A DNA stretch of 8,244 nt from Nitrospirota bacterium (GTDB lineage Bacteria > Nitrospirota > Nitrospiria > Nitrospirales > UBA8639): positions 1-8,244 of the forward strand of contig JAOUGQ010000119.1 of NCBI GenBank assembly GCA_029865515.1, in the 5' to 3' direction. Under the pieces are notes generated by a model, which worked only from the letters and a program-made list of their open reading frames with translations, was not told the origin of the DNA and did not search any database. The position numbers and the translations under genes were made by a program. Below are positions 1-5,840 of this stretch, one piece after another; the first letter of the stretch is position 1, and every line of letters starts with the position of its first letter.

Positions 1-98
1 ATAATCCTACCCAGTAAATGAGAACCCTGGCAAGCAACAAGCCACGGCATCATCAGCTAACAGCAGGCAATGCGTTGGTTATTCCCGCAACGTCTCCC

Positions 99-120
99 GA
101 GGCAGGCGCCTCCTAATTTT
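99..120 (+). terminator. Weak terminator-like hairpin at the left edge
   Basis: A 5-bp GC-rich stem (GAGGC, 99-103; GCCTC, 108-112) with a 4-base loop is followed at 117-120 by four T residues. It could end a plus-strand transcript entering from the left. The stem is short and the T-run interrupted, so this is tentative. Confidence 0.2.
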
Positions 121-263
121 GTAAAAACTTCGAGAACAGCTAAAAGGCACTCTCAAATAGATTGAGCAGGGTATCTCAGTCAAAAAGAACATCACTTGTC
201 CGACCCGCAATGACAAACGGCATCCTATCTATCATGTTGTCATCCACCCGGTTGGTAGCGGAG

Positions 264-314
264 ATCCATCTGAAAGGACGCAAAGATGGATGCCCGATGA
301 CGAATGTCGGGCAT
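264..314. repeat. Two adjacent inverted repeats (structured intergenic element)
   Basis: An 8-bp perfect inverted repeat, ATCCATCT at 264-271 with AGATGGAT at 284-291 and a 12-base loop, is followed by a second one, ATGCCCGA at 290-297 with TCGGGCAT at 307-314 and a 9-base loop. The two overlap by two bases (290-291), so both hairpins could not be fully formed at once in one RNA. No T-run follows on either strand. The shape resembles the small dispersed palindromic repeats found between bacterial genes, but only one copy is visible here. Confidence 0.45.
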
Positions 315-398
315 GACGAATGCGCTGGAGGCCGATAAATCCTCCGTATTCCCCCTTTGGCTCAGGAAGATTTTCAACGCAGGAATGCCGCGCAAATG

Positions 399-433
399 GG
401 CTCCCTGTTTACATGGGAAAGACCGAGGGAGCC
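399..433. repeat. 8-bp inverted repeat with 19-base loop
   Basis: GGCTCCCT at 399-406 pairs perfectly with AGGGAGCC at 426-433. It lies 75 bases or more beyond the epimerase stop codon on the minus strand and has no T-run, so it is not a classical intrinsic terminator. It could be an RNA 3'-end structure or simply chance. Confidence 0.3.
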
Positions 434-507
434 TTCCATGTTCAATAGGCAATGCGTTCCTCATTCCTCAATCACCGGATGAAAAGTCATGTCTCGGTTT
501 TTACACC

Positions 508-1620
508 TTATTCAACGACAATCACCGATGATGGCTCATTCCTCATCTCCATTCCAAGGCCAGATCCATCCCAGGGCTGCAATGCAGGTCCCTCATACCC
601 ATATCCCCCCTGAACCGGATCAACCGACAACAGGAGCGGCATATCGAGATCCAAAAATTCAAAGCCTCCCAAGCCCAACACCAGGCTCCAGGAACACCCC
701 ATGGTTACGCGACTTTCCACCATTCCACCAATCATGAGCTTGATTCCTGAGGCCCGGGCCAAACCGGCAATATCCAAAGACTCCGCAACCCCACACTTTG
801 TAATCTTCAGATTCAACACATCGACCGCTCGCTGTTCAAGCAAGCACCGAGCATCATCTAAAGATCGAACCGATTCATCGGCGGCAATAGGAATCGTCCC
901 TCTCCGTCGCAACGCCACAAATCCCTCAACGTTCTCTCGAGCAACCGGTTGCTCAAATACCATCACAGGAAGATGCAACCGTTCCATGGCCTCCATACAT
1001 CCACGCGCCTCCTCGAACGAAAAGCCCTGATTGGCATCAAGAATAAAAGTCGTCTGAGGACAGGCCGCGTACACGGCCTCAACCCGGCGAACATCCTCAT
1101 CCACGTCATGACCGACTTTCATTTTAAACATCCGGAATCCACGGGCATACCAGGCACGAGCAGTCGCCACAACCTGGTCGAGGGGACCAATCGGCAACGT
1201 GACATCGGTTTGGCGGACACGAACATCCGCGCCACCCCACAAGACCCACATCGGAATCCCCATCTCCCGGCACAAGGCATCCAGAAGAGCGGTTTCAAGA
1301 CCGCATCGAACTGAAGGCATCTCCCTCGTCGACTCGGCTAGTTGATAAAGCAGCTTCCGCCAATTCAAGACAGATTGCCCAAGGATACATTGGGCGGCAG
1401 CAGGAAATGCGGCAAGGCAGGCAGCTTGATCTTCGCCGGAAATGTCCGGGAAAGGAGCCATCTCCCCGTACCCGTACGCCCCACTCTGGAGCGTCAACCG
1501 GACAAAAATATTGTGAGCCACCGACATGGATCCGGAAGCCACCACGAAGGGAGCACTGAGGGGCAATTCCACCGGCCAGGCTTCAATGGTCACAATGCCA
1601 AATTTGTCCGACCGTATCAT
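508..1620 (-). CDS. Dipeptide epimerase (enolase superfamily, L-Ala-D/L-Glu epimerase type)
   Basis: This 370-residue protein is a full-length member of the mandelate racemase/muconate-lactonizing subgroup of the enolase superfamily. The catalytic set is complete: the KMK motif (K166, K168), the metal ligands D195 (DAN), E223 (FEQP) and D248 (ADES), and a lysine on the opposite face (K272, in LNLKITK). A DLD motif at 324-326 near the C-terminus is the mark of dipeptide epimerases, where it binds the substrate's amino group. Members of this family interconvert L-Ala-D-Glu and L-Ala-L-Glu from peptidoglycan peptides, although some act on other dipeptides, so the substrate is inferred. The protein has no signal peptide and should be cytoplasmic. 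ATG at 1620 is the only usual start in frame before the upstream stop (TAG at 1684-1686), yet no clear Shine-Dalgarno site precedes it. No murein-recycling partner is visible next to it. Confidence 0.9.
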   Translation of the reverse strand: MIRSDKFGIVTIEAWPVELPLSAPFVVASGSMSVAHNIFVRLTLQSGAYGYGEMAPFPDISGEDQAACLAAFPAAAQCILGQSVLNWRKLLYQLAESTREMPSVRCGLETALLDALCREMGIPMWVLWGGADVRVRQTDVTLPIGPLDQVVATARAWYARGFRMFKMKVGHDVDEDVRRVEAVYAACPQTTFILDANQGFSFEEARGCMEAMERLHLPVMVFEQPVARENVEGFVALRRRGTIPIAADESVRSLDDARCLLEQRAVDVLNLKITKCGVAESLDIAGLARASGIKLMIGGMVESRVTMGCSWSLVLGLGGFEFLDLDMPLLLSVDPVQGGYGYEGPALQPWDGSGLGMEMRNEPSSVIVVE

Positions 1621-1697
1621 GCGTGAGAGACGAGAGTGCGTTAGAGAGAGGTGGATAACACTGGGATGAAGGACTTCAGAAATCTAGTGGCCTGATC

Positions 1698-1820
1698 ATG
1701 AAGCACAACGAGCAACCCCTGCCGGATGAATGGGAGCAACTCTTCCCGTTTGATGACAGGCTTCCCCAAAAATCTCCTCTTGTGGAACAGGCCAAGCGAT
1801 TTGCTGAAGCCATGCCGTGA
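1698..1820 (+). CDS. Possible 40-residue small protein, unrecognised
   Basis: An open frame from ATG 1698 to TGA 1820 encodes 40 residues, beginning MKHNEQPLPDEWEQLF and ending with a charged, possibly helical stretch, VEQAKRFAEAMP. It lies alone between two minus-strand genes, divergent from the epimerase gene. The acidic and polar composition looks protein-like rather than random. Against it, there is no ribosome-binding site at a normal distance (AAGGA at 1669-1673 is about 24 bases away), and no other normal start is found between the upstream stop at 1656-1658 and this ATG. I do not recognise the family. It could be a real small protein, a remnant of a longer gene, or chance. Confidence 0.25.
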   Translation: MKHNEQPLPDEWEQLFPFDDRLPQKSPLVEQAKRFAEAMP

Positions 1821-1877
1821 ACCTCCGTCACTGTGGCAACGAAAATGGTGAGTAGGCCGATGAGTGACTTTGAATAT

Positions 1878-3023
1878 TCACTGATCCCCGAACAATCCTT
1901 TGAACATCTCCAGGGCTTTTTGCGTTTCAGGCGGAAGATTGTTTAACGTTTCAGTTGGAGTCGAGGAAACTCCATGGGGGTTTACCGGATCAGCATTGCC
2001 GGAACAGACAATTTCTCCATTGATCTTTTTGCAGGCGTTGTCGACCTTTTTAGCGGACCCGTGACTCACCTTACGGGGACGGTCGGATGGTAACCCCGAC
2101 ATGCCGGACTTCAGAACATACCCTTCCGGTGGGCCATACGCCACCGTCATTTTTTTCGTTCCTTGATACCGCTGTTCACTGAAGGTCATACTTTCATCCT
2201 GGCTCTTCGTAATCGTGATGATCGGAAAGCCGTCAATTTTCTTGTTTTGCTCAAGCAAACCATTTCCAAAGGGGAGGCCTTTAGCCCACTCCTCCATGTA
2301 TTTCATCCAGGCATGATACAGCTGCTTGCTACGCTTGCCGCCTGGAATATCGTCCCATGCCGCCGCGCAGATATCCCGAACATCAAAAACCTCTAGTTTG
2401 TACCACTCGCAAGAGATTCCCTGTTGTCTTCCGGTTTTCCCCGTTTTCGTTACTTTGAGAGAGGCCTCCAAGGGCCCGGAATGCTGAGGCCCGGAAGATT
2501 GCGCGTTTAAAGCCTGCTCTATTCGAGCGCGTTCTTGAGGAGACAGGTCCTTATTTTCCAATGCCTTTTCCATACTGATCCGTTGTTGCTCCTTGATGGA
2601 ATTCATGATTCCTCCCAAGGCTTGACTCATTTCCTGTTCCTGGCCGGAGCCGGGCTTGATTCCCAATTTCGCCATCATTTCTTGGCTTGATTGCTTCAGA
2701 GCCTCCATCTGTTGCCTAGTGATAACGTTATAGGTTTTGTCCTGATGACTGACAGACATCATCTCTTGGCGATCCAGAAATAACTGCATGTCATTATGGC
2801 TGCCTAAAGAGGTCGAGGACATCGTCTTATCTTCCAACTTGTCAGGTGCGACATTCAGGCGCATCCAATCTTTCAATATGGCAACATTGATAGACCCCTC
2901 TTCCGGTGGTCCATCGGGATAGGTCGTTTGAAATAGATGAACATGAGAGGGAGTTGATTCCTCAGCCCAGCCCGTGAGAGGCAGAGCACCAACCAGGAGA
3001 CAAAAGGCTATGGTGCGTTTCAT
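1878..3023 (-). CDS. Exported DUF4412-like protein of unknown function
   Basis: The 381-residue product starts with a typical signal peptide (MKR, hydrophobic core, likely cleavage after GWA at residue 20), so it should act in the periplasm or outside the cell. The order of motifs resembles DUF4412 proteins. A strand-rich N-terminal part ends in a line such as QDKTYNVITRQQMEAL (94-109). A helical segment rich in Q, E, M and K follows (about 103-175). A later block, GISCEWYKLEVFD (202-214), leads to DICAAAWDDIPGG and a helix (KQLYHAWMKYMEEWAKGL). The mature protein has four cysteines (205, 219, 331, 340) that could form two disulfides. The C-terminal tail from about 310 is basic and then polar. 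The start is firm, with AAGGAG eight bases upstream. The gene stands alone on its strand. The family assignment rests on remembered pattern, not a search, and no biochemical role is known to me. Confidence 0.8.
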   Translation of the reverse strand: MKRTIAFCLLVGALPLTGWAEESTPSHVHLFQTTYPDGPPEEGSINVAILKDWMRLNVAPDKLEDKTMSSTSLGSHNDMQLFLDRQEMMSVSHQDKTYNVITRQQMEALKQSSQEMMAKLGIKPGSGQEQEMSQALGGIMNSIKEQQRISMEKALENKDLSPQERARIEQALNAQSSGPQHSGPLEASLKVTKTGKTGRQQGISCEWYKLEVFDVRDICAAAWDDIPGGKRSKQLYHAWMKYMEEWAKGLPFGNGLLEQNKKIDGFPIITITKSQDESMTFSEQRYQGTKKMTVAYGPPEGYVLKSGMSGLPSDRPRKVSHGSAKKVDNACKKINGEIVCSGNADPVNPHGVSSTPTETLNNLPPETQKALEMFKGLFGDQ

Positions 3024-3031
3024 TGTGGTAT

Positions 3032-3037
3032 CTCCTT
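3032..3037 (-). promoter_or_regulatory. Ribosome-binding site of the DUF4412-like gene
   Basis: On the minus strand AAGGAG ends eight bases before the ATG at 3023, fixing that start and the signal peptide that follows. Confidence 0.85.
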
Positions 3038-3128
3038 TTGAGTCAGCCAGAATTCAACAAGCGCCAAAGTTTACCTCTTGAATCACTACTAAACAAGAAA
3101 CGGTTCAGATCGACTCACTGGTTCCCAC

Positions 3129-3173
3129 GACATTCAATGTCCGGATAGTAAGAACGTCATCCATCCTATCCGG
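3129..3173. promoter_or_regulatory. Palindrome cluster, possible operator of the DUF4412-like gene
   Basis: A perfect 6+1+6 palindrome, GACATT-C-AATGTC, at 3129-3141 abuts an 8-bp inverted repeat, CCGGATAG (3141-3148) with CTATCCGG (3166-3173), spaced by 17 bases. Both lie 106-150 bases upstream of the minus-strand ATG at 3023, and downstream of the terminator of the preceding gene, which is where a promoter for this gene should be. Dyads of this size suit a dimeric regulator, but the longer one could also form an RNA hairpin in the leader. No convincing -10/-35 pair was found to anchor it. Confidence 0.35.
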
Positions 3174-3205
3174 CTTCTCCGACAATCTTCTCGTTGATTT
3201 TTAAC

Positions 3206-3241
3206 AAAAAAATTGGGGAAGGTAGAAATCCCACCTTCCCC
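3206..3241 (-). terminator. Intrinsic terminator of the traT-like gene
   Basis: On the minus strand a perfect 9-bp GC-rich stem (arms at 3233-3241 and 3215-3223, loop of 9 bases) is followed by AA and seven T residues (3206-3212). It begins 36 bases past the stop codon of the TraT-like gene and should separate it from the DUF4412-like gene. Confidence 0.9.
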
Positions 3242-3277
3242 GCTGAATGAGCACCCTACCATCCCGAAGGGTTCTGA

Positions 3278-3961
3278 CTACAAAAGGCCACCCAGGGATT
3301 TGGCCAACCCTTGCACCAACGGATCCTTGGTTTCTTCCCATTCCAGGTTGACTTGCTCGGCTGTCGAGGCCACCCGGGCCTGATGAATCTTTTTCCCCTT
3401 GCTGGTTTTCTCGGTTAATTGTAAATCCGTCATCACGGTATACATCACATCTTTGGTTAATGACCCCGTGACCAATTCCGTCGCTCCGACCAAAAACCCG
3501 CCAATGCCTGCACCCATGGCAGCTGAACGGCCTGTCCCACCCAATCCATAGCCGACGGCACCTCCGACCGCCCCTCCACCCCAGGCGGAACCATACCCGG
3601 CATGGACCGCTGTTCTCAGGGCAGCAGGATCGGCTTCGCCCACATATAAAATATTCACTTGATAAATGTAGGCGGCTTCCTTGGCATTATCCACGATTTT
3701 GTATCCCCTGGCTTCAATGGCCTGTCGCACAGGTGTGTCAAAATCAATGTCTTTGTCTGAGGTGTTTTTGATTTCCAAAAATGCGCTTTTTTCTATTTGA
3801 TTATCCAAATCCAAAAAAATGGATTGGGACATCTTGGTCTGAACCTTCAGATCTTTTTTCTCCAAGGCAACCTGCGTAGCCGAACAGCCCAATCCCCCAA
3901 ACATCGCGCATCCCACGGCCATGAGCAAAATCCTTTGGATACCGGAAACCCCTTCCATCAT
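3278..3961 (-). CDS. traT: TraT-family outer-membrane lipoprotein (complement resistance/surface exclusion family)
   Basis: The 227-residue product matches TraT of F-like plasmids along its length. A lipoprotein signal ends at Cys26 (GGLGC). The following residues, ALEKKDLKVQTKMSQSIFL, align without gaps to the TraT segment after its lipid-bearing cysteine. The motif EIKNTSDKDI is nearly identical to TraT. A Gly/Ala-rich hydrophobic region (about 124-160) is where TraT inserts in the membrane, and the C-terminal ARVASTAEQVNLEWEETK block also fits. TraT forms a surface-exposed outer-membrane oligomer that blocks redundant conjugation and confers serum resistance. The role in this free-standing setting is unknown. 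The open frame extends back to 4102, but AAGGAG at 3968-3973 and the lipoprotein signal place the start at ATG 3961; ATG 3958 is the only close rival. The gene is monocistronic, with a promoter candidate upstream and a terminator downstream. No transfer genes are nearby. Confidence 0.9.
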   Translation of the reverse strand: MMEGVSGIQRILLMAVGCAMFGGLGCSATQVALEKKDLKVQTKMSQSIFLDLDNQIEKSAFLEIKNTSDKDIDFDTPVRQAIEARGYKIVDNAKEAAYIYQVNILYVGEADPAALRTAVHAGYGSAWGGGAVGGAVGYGLGGTGRSAAMGAGIGGFLVGATELVTGSLTKDVMYTVMTDLQLTEKTSKGKKIHQARVASTAEQVNLEWEETKDPLVQGLAKSLGGLL

Positions 3962-3967
3962 GATGTT

Positions 3968-3973
3968 CTCCTT
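3968..3973 (-). promoter_or_regulatory. Ribosome-binding site deciding the traT-like start
   Basis: AAGGAG on the minus strand lies six bases before ATG 3961 and nine before the adjacent ATG 3958. It rules out the longer frame starting at 4102, whose extra 47 residues look untranslated. Confidence 0.85.
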
Positions 3974-4009
3974 TGTGGCTTGTCGGAAATTCTTGAGGAA
4001 ACGAGCGGA

Positions 4010-4038
4010 ATTATGCCACATCCCGACGACACATTGAA
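4010..4038 (-). promoter_or_regulatory. Candidate sigma-70-type promoter of the traT-like gene
   Basis: On the minus strand CATAAT (4010-4015) resembles a -10 box, preceded by TGG. A weak -35, TTCAAT (4033-4038), lies 17 bases upstream. A transcript would start about 40 bases before ATG 3961. The -35 match is poor, so only the -10 carries weight. Confidence 0.35.
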
Positions 4039-4137
4039 CCCCCCAAAAGTCTATGGTTACGGCAACAACGGGTGAGTTGCGGCATAGCGTATTTTCTCTC
4101 ATTTCTGTTCGATGAAGGGGGTGAGATTGTCCTTCGA

Positions 4138-4782
4138 TTAACCATACCGATCATTGTCCCACGGAAGAGCGGTATTGGAATAGCCACGCACTTCCCAGAA
4201 ACCCTTCTGATCCCGATCTGAAAAGGTTATTTTTTTGACCCACTTTGCTCCTTTCCACCCATAGCGTTTTGGAATAATCATGCGGACCGGTCCACCATGG
4301 TCTTTGGTCAATGGCCGGCCATTCCAATGGGTGGCCAGCAACACATCATCATCGTCGCAAACTTCAAGGGGGAGATTAGTCGTGTAATCATCAAAAGATT
4401 CAAATAACACAAATTTCGCCAGGGACAGGGGGCGAACAAACTCCAGCAGATGCTGAAACTTCACCCCTCTCCATTCATTATCCAGCATGCTCCAGGAGGT
4501 CACACAGTGAAAATCAGCGGTGATCTGCACCTGCGGCTGGCCTTGAAAGTCTTCCCAATTCCAGGTCAACGGGTTGGCCACAAACCCGTCAATGGTTAAA
4601 GCCCATTCAGCCAACACAATCTCGGGCTTACAACCCAAATCCAGGACGGGAAAATTATTCACCACATGTTGTCCTGGGGGAACCCGCTCATCCTGGGGTT
4701 CATCCACTTCTCGGCAGGAGAATTCCCGCCGGTGTTGGGCCACTTGTTGTTTGGCTTTCACAATCCGCTCGTTGGGTTCCAT
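4138..4782 (-). CDS. Sulfite-oxidase-like molybdopterin oxidoreductase, cytoplasmic
   Basis: The 214-residue product is a compact sulfite oxidase-family molybdoenzyme (COG2041 type). The segment DFHCVTSWSMLDNEW contains the cysteine (residue 93) that ligates molybdenum. The rest of the fold is marked by WALTIDGFV (60-68), SFDDYTTNLPLE (129-140), HGGPVRMIIPKRYGWKGAKWV (starting at 162, cofactor-binding region) and GFWEVRGY near the end. There is no Tat or Sec signal and no heme or dimerisation domain, unlike SorA or animal sulfite oxidase, so a cytoplasmic enzyme of unknown substrate is likely. The frame is open to a TTG at 4797, but ATG 4782 has AAAGG six bases upstream and is the better start. 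It is preceded by a perfect TATAAT about 90 bases upstream and stands alone, 176 bases before the TraT-like gene. Confidence 0.88.
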   Translation of the reverse strand: MEPNERIVKAKQQVAQHRREFSCREVDEPQDERVPPGQHVVNNFPVLDLGCKPEIVLAEWALTIDGFVANPLTWNWEDFQGQPQVQITADFHCVTSWSMLDNEWRGVKFQHLLEFVRPLSLAKFVLFESFDDYTTNLPLEVCDDDDVLLATHWNGRPLTKDHGGPVRMIIPKRYGWKGAKWVKKITFSDRDQKGFWEVRGYSNTALPWDNDRYG

Positions 4783-4788
4783 CTTGAG

Positions 4789-4793
4789 CCTTT
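4789..4793 (-). promoter_or_regulatory. Ribosome-binding site deciding the molybdoenzyme start
   Basis: AAAGG on the minus strand ends six bases before ATG 4782. The alternative TTG at 4797 overlaps this site and has no comparable motif in front of it. Confidence 0.6.
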
Positions 4794-4873
4794 CCAAGTC
4801 CAGGTCAGAGAAAAAATCTTGAGGACACCGTCATGTATCACGCTAACCATGAACTGACGGAACAGGACTGGTT

Positions 4874-4879
4874 ATTATA
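4874..4879 (-). promoter_or_regulatory. Candidate -10 box of the molybdoenzyme gene
   Basis: The minus strand reads TATAAT, a perfect sigma-70 -10 consensus, about 90 bases before ATG 4782. No good -35 sits at 16-18 bases; TTGACT occurs further up but with a 22-base gap, which is too long. Confidence 0.3.
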
Positions 4880-5163
4880 TCCAGGTTGCCAGGCCAGGAA
4901 TAGTCAAAGAAGCAGAGCCAGGCGTCAAAGATGCTTCCGTATTTTGCTTCCTCACCACTCCTAATCCAGGAAACTCCTCCCATTCATCCGCCGCCACTTT
5001 CATGGCGCAGCAGGATATTTCCAGGTCTCATAGCCAATGTCCAAAATTTCTGATAAATTATGATATTCGTTCATCAACAGTCTGGAAGTGTTCGGCTGTT
5101 TGTCCCCCCGATTTTGAACCGCCCTCTTTTCCAGCCAACTGTTATTTCAATCATATTTTTTCC

Positions 5164-5168
5164 GGAGG
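5164..5168 (+). promoter_or_regulatory. Ribosome-binding site of the FKBP gene
   Basis: GGAGG ends nine bases before ATG 5178 and supports that start, which opens directly into a signal peptide. Confidence 0.85.
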
Positions 5169-5177
5169 ATCAGTCTC

Positions 5178-5717
5178 ATGGCACTGCATGCATTGTCCAG
5201 GGTTGTGTGTTGCTCCGTGCTTGTGGCCGCATCGATGGCCACCTCGGCACAGGCAGAATTACAAGAGGGCGGTTCACCCATGACCGTTTCGGATGGAAAA
5301 ACCATCTCGATGGAATACACATTGACGTTGGAAAACAAAGAAGTCCTGGACACCAACGTGGGGGGAGAACCTTTGACATTTACGCAGGGATCCCACGAAA
5401 TTATTCCTGGACTGGAAACCGCCCTAACAGGAATGAAAGCCGGAGAGAGCAAGCAAGTCACTGTAGCTCCGGCACAGGCGTATGGAGAAGTGAACCCCAA
5501 AGCAATTCAAGAAGTCCCCATCGATCAAATTCCACCCGATGCCCGAAAGGTCGGGGTGCAATTACAAGGAAAAGATGGCCAAGGCCGGATGGTACACCCG
5601 AAAGTGGCGGAAGTGAAAGAGCAAGTGGTCGTCCTGGATTTCAATCACCCCTTAGCCGGAAAAACACTCTACTTTGACGTCAAAATATTAGACGTTCAAG
5701 CTGCAGCGGCTCACTAA
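5178..5717 (+). CDS. Exported SlyD-like FKBP-type peptidyl-prolyl cis-trans isomerase
   Basis: The 179-residue product has a Sec signal peptide with cleavage expected after AQA (residue 26). The mature part is an FKBP domain of the SlyD type. Its first half (about 41-103) contains VLDTN, the classic IIPGLETALTGMKAGE loop (75-90) and AYGE (101-104). An insert-in-flap chaperone segment follows (about 105-150, with EVPIDQIP). The fold closes with LDFNHPLAGKTLYFDVKI (153-170), a strong SlyD-family signature. Such proteins speed proline isomerisation and hold unfolded chains. SlyD itself is cytosolic with a metal-binding His/Cys tail. This one is exported and ends in AAAAH without that tail, so it is probably a periplasmic folding factor. 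The gene is monocistronic and convergent with the SmbP-like gene, sharing the hairpin at 5736-5769. An FkpA-like role is possible by location but the sequence fits SlyD better. Confidence 0.92.
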   Translation: MALHALSRVVCCSVLVAASMATSAQAELQEGGSPMTVSDGKTISMEYTLTLENKEVLDTNVGGEPLTFTQGSHEIIPGLETALTGMKAGESKQVTVAPAQAYGEVNPKAIQEVPIDQIPPDARKVGVQLQGKDGQGRMVHPKVAEVKEQVVVLDFNHPLAGKTLYFDVKILDVQAAAAH

Positions 5718-5735
5718 GCCGGGCGAATAGCAACA

Positions 5736-5769
5736 AACAGAACCCCGCCGATTCCGGCGGGGTTCTGTT
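5736..5769. terminator. Strong hairpin, probable shared terminator of converging genes
   Basis: A perfect 15-bp stem (5736-5750 with 5755-5769) with a 4-base ATTC loop begins 18 bases after the FKBP stop and 71 bases past the stop of the SmbP-like gene on the other strand. It is very GC-rich in its upper half. There is no clean T-run on the plus strand; the minus-strand side continues TGTTGCTATT, which is richer in T. It probably stops or protects the ends of both transcripts. Confidence 0.75.
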
Positions 5770-5840
5770 GTGTCAGGCCCTTCTGGCCTAGCCCAGTCAC
5801 CTAAATACCCCCTCCCTCAACCTCAGGAAAAAGAGCTCAT

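Larger units (their letters stand above)
1..507. other. Intergenic region without a convincing gene
   Basis: This stretch lies downstream of the minus-strand epimerase gene. All three plus-strand frames meet a stop within the first 21 bases, so any plus-strand gene from the left ends at the very edge. Two overlapping open frames of about 75 codons on opposite strands (240-464 and 304-531) show no recognisable domain and no good ribosome-binding site, and I regard them as chance. What is visible is a set of small inverted repeats at 99-112, 264-291, 290-314 and 399-433, listed separately. Confidence 0.6.
4783..5177. other. Divergent intergenic region between the molybdoenzyme and FKBP genes
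   Basis: These 395 bases separate two divergently transcribed genes and must hold both promoters. A perfect minus-strand TATAAT is seen at 4874-4879. The plus-strand promoter is not clear. An AT-rich patch around 5045-5068 contains TATGAT (5059-5064) but no fitting -35. A 43-codon plus-strand frame at 4833-4964 has a GAGG motif upstream but becomes an arginine-rich, protein-unlike tail, and is not called. Confidence 0.5.

Noticed and set aside
65..458. 12-bp direct repeat AGGCAATGCGTT at 65-76 and 447-458, considered as possible attachment sites
   Set aside because: About two chance 12-mer matches are expected in a window of this size, and no integrase, tRNA or mobile gene lies between or beside them.
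240..531. Two overlapping open frames of about 75 codons on opposite strands in the left gap
   Set aside because: Neither has a convincing ribosome-binding site or domain, and each is the mirror of the other; the second also runs into the epimerase gene's 3' end.
3962..4102. N-terminal extension of the traT-like frame (47 extra residues)
   Set aside because: It would hide the lipoprotein signal, overlaps the promoter candidate and bypasses a strong ribosome-binding site at 3968-3973.
4833..4964. 43-codon plus-strand frame with a GAGG motif seven to eight bases upstream of its ATG
   Set aside because: The second half is arginine-rich and unlike a protein, the frame overlaps the minus-strand -10 candidate, and no family is recognisable. 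Probably chance within a promoter region.
5060..5677. 205-codon plus-strand frame overlapping the FKBP gene
   Set aside because: It is a shadow frame, rich in R, G, S and P, with no domain. The FKBP frame has a signal peptide, a ribosome-binding site and full family motifs.
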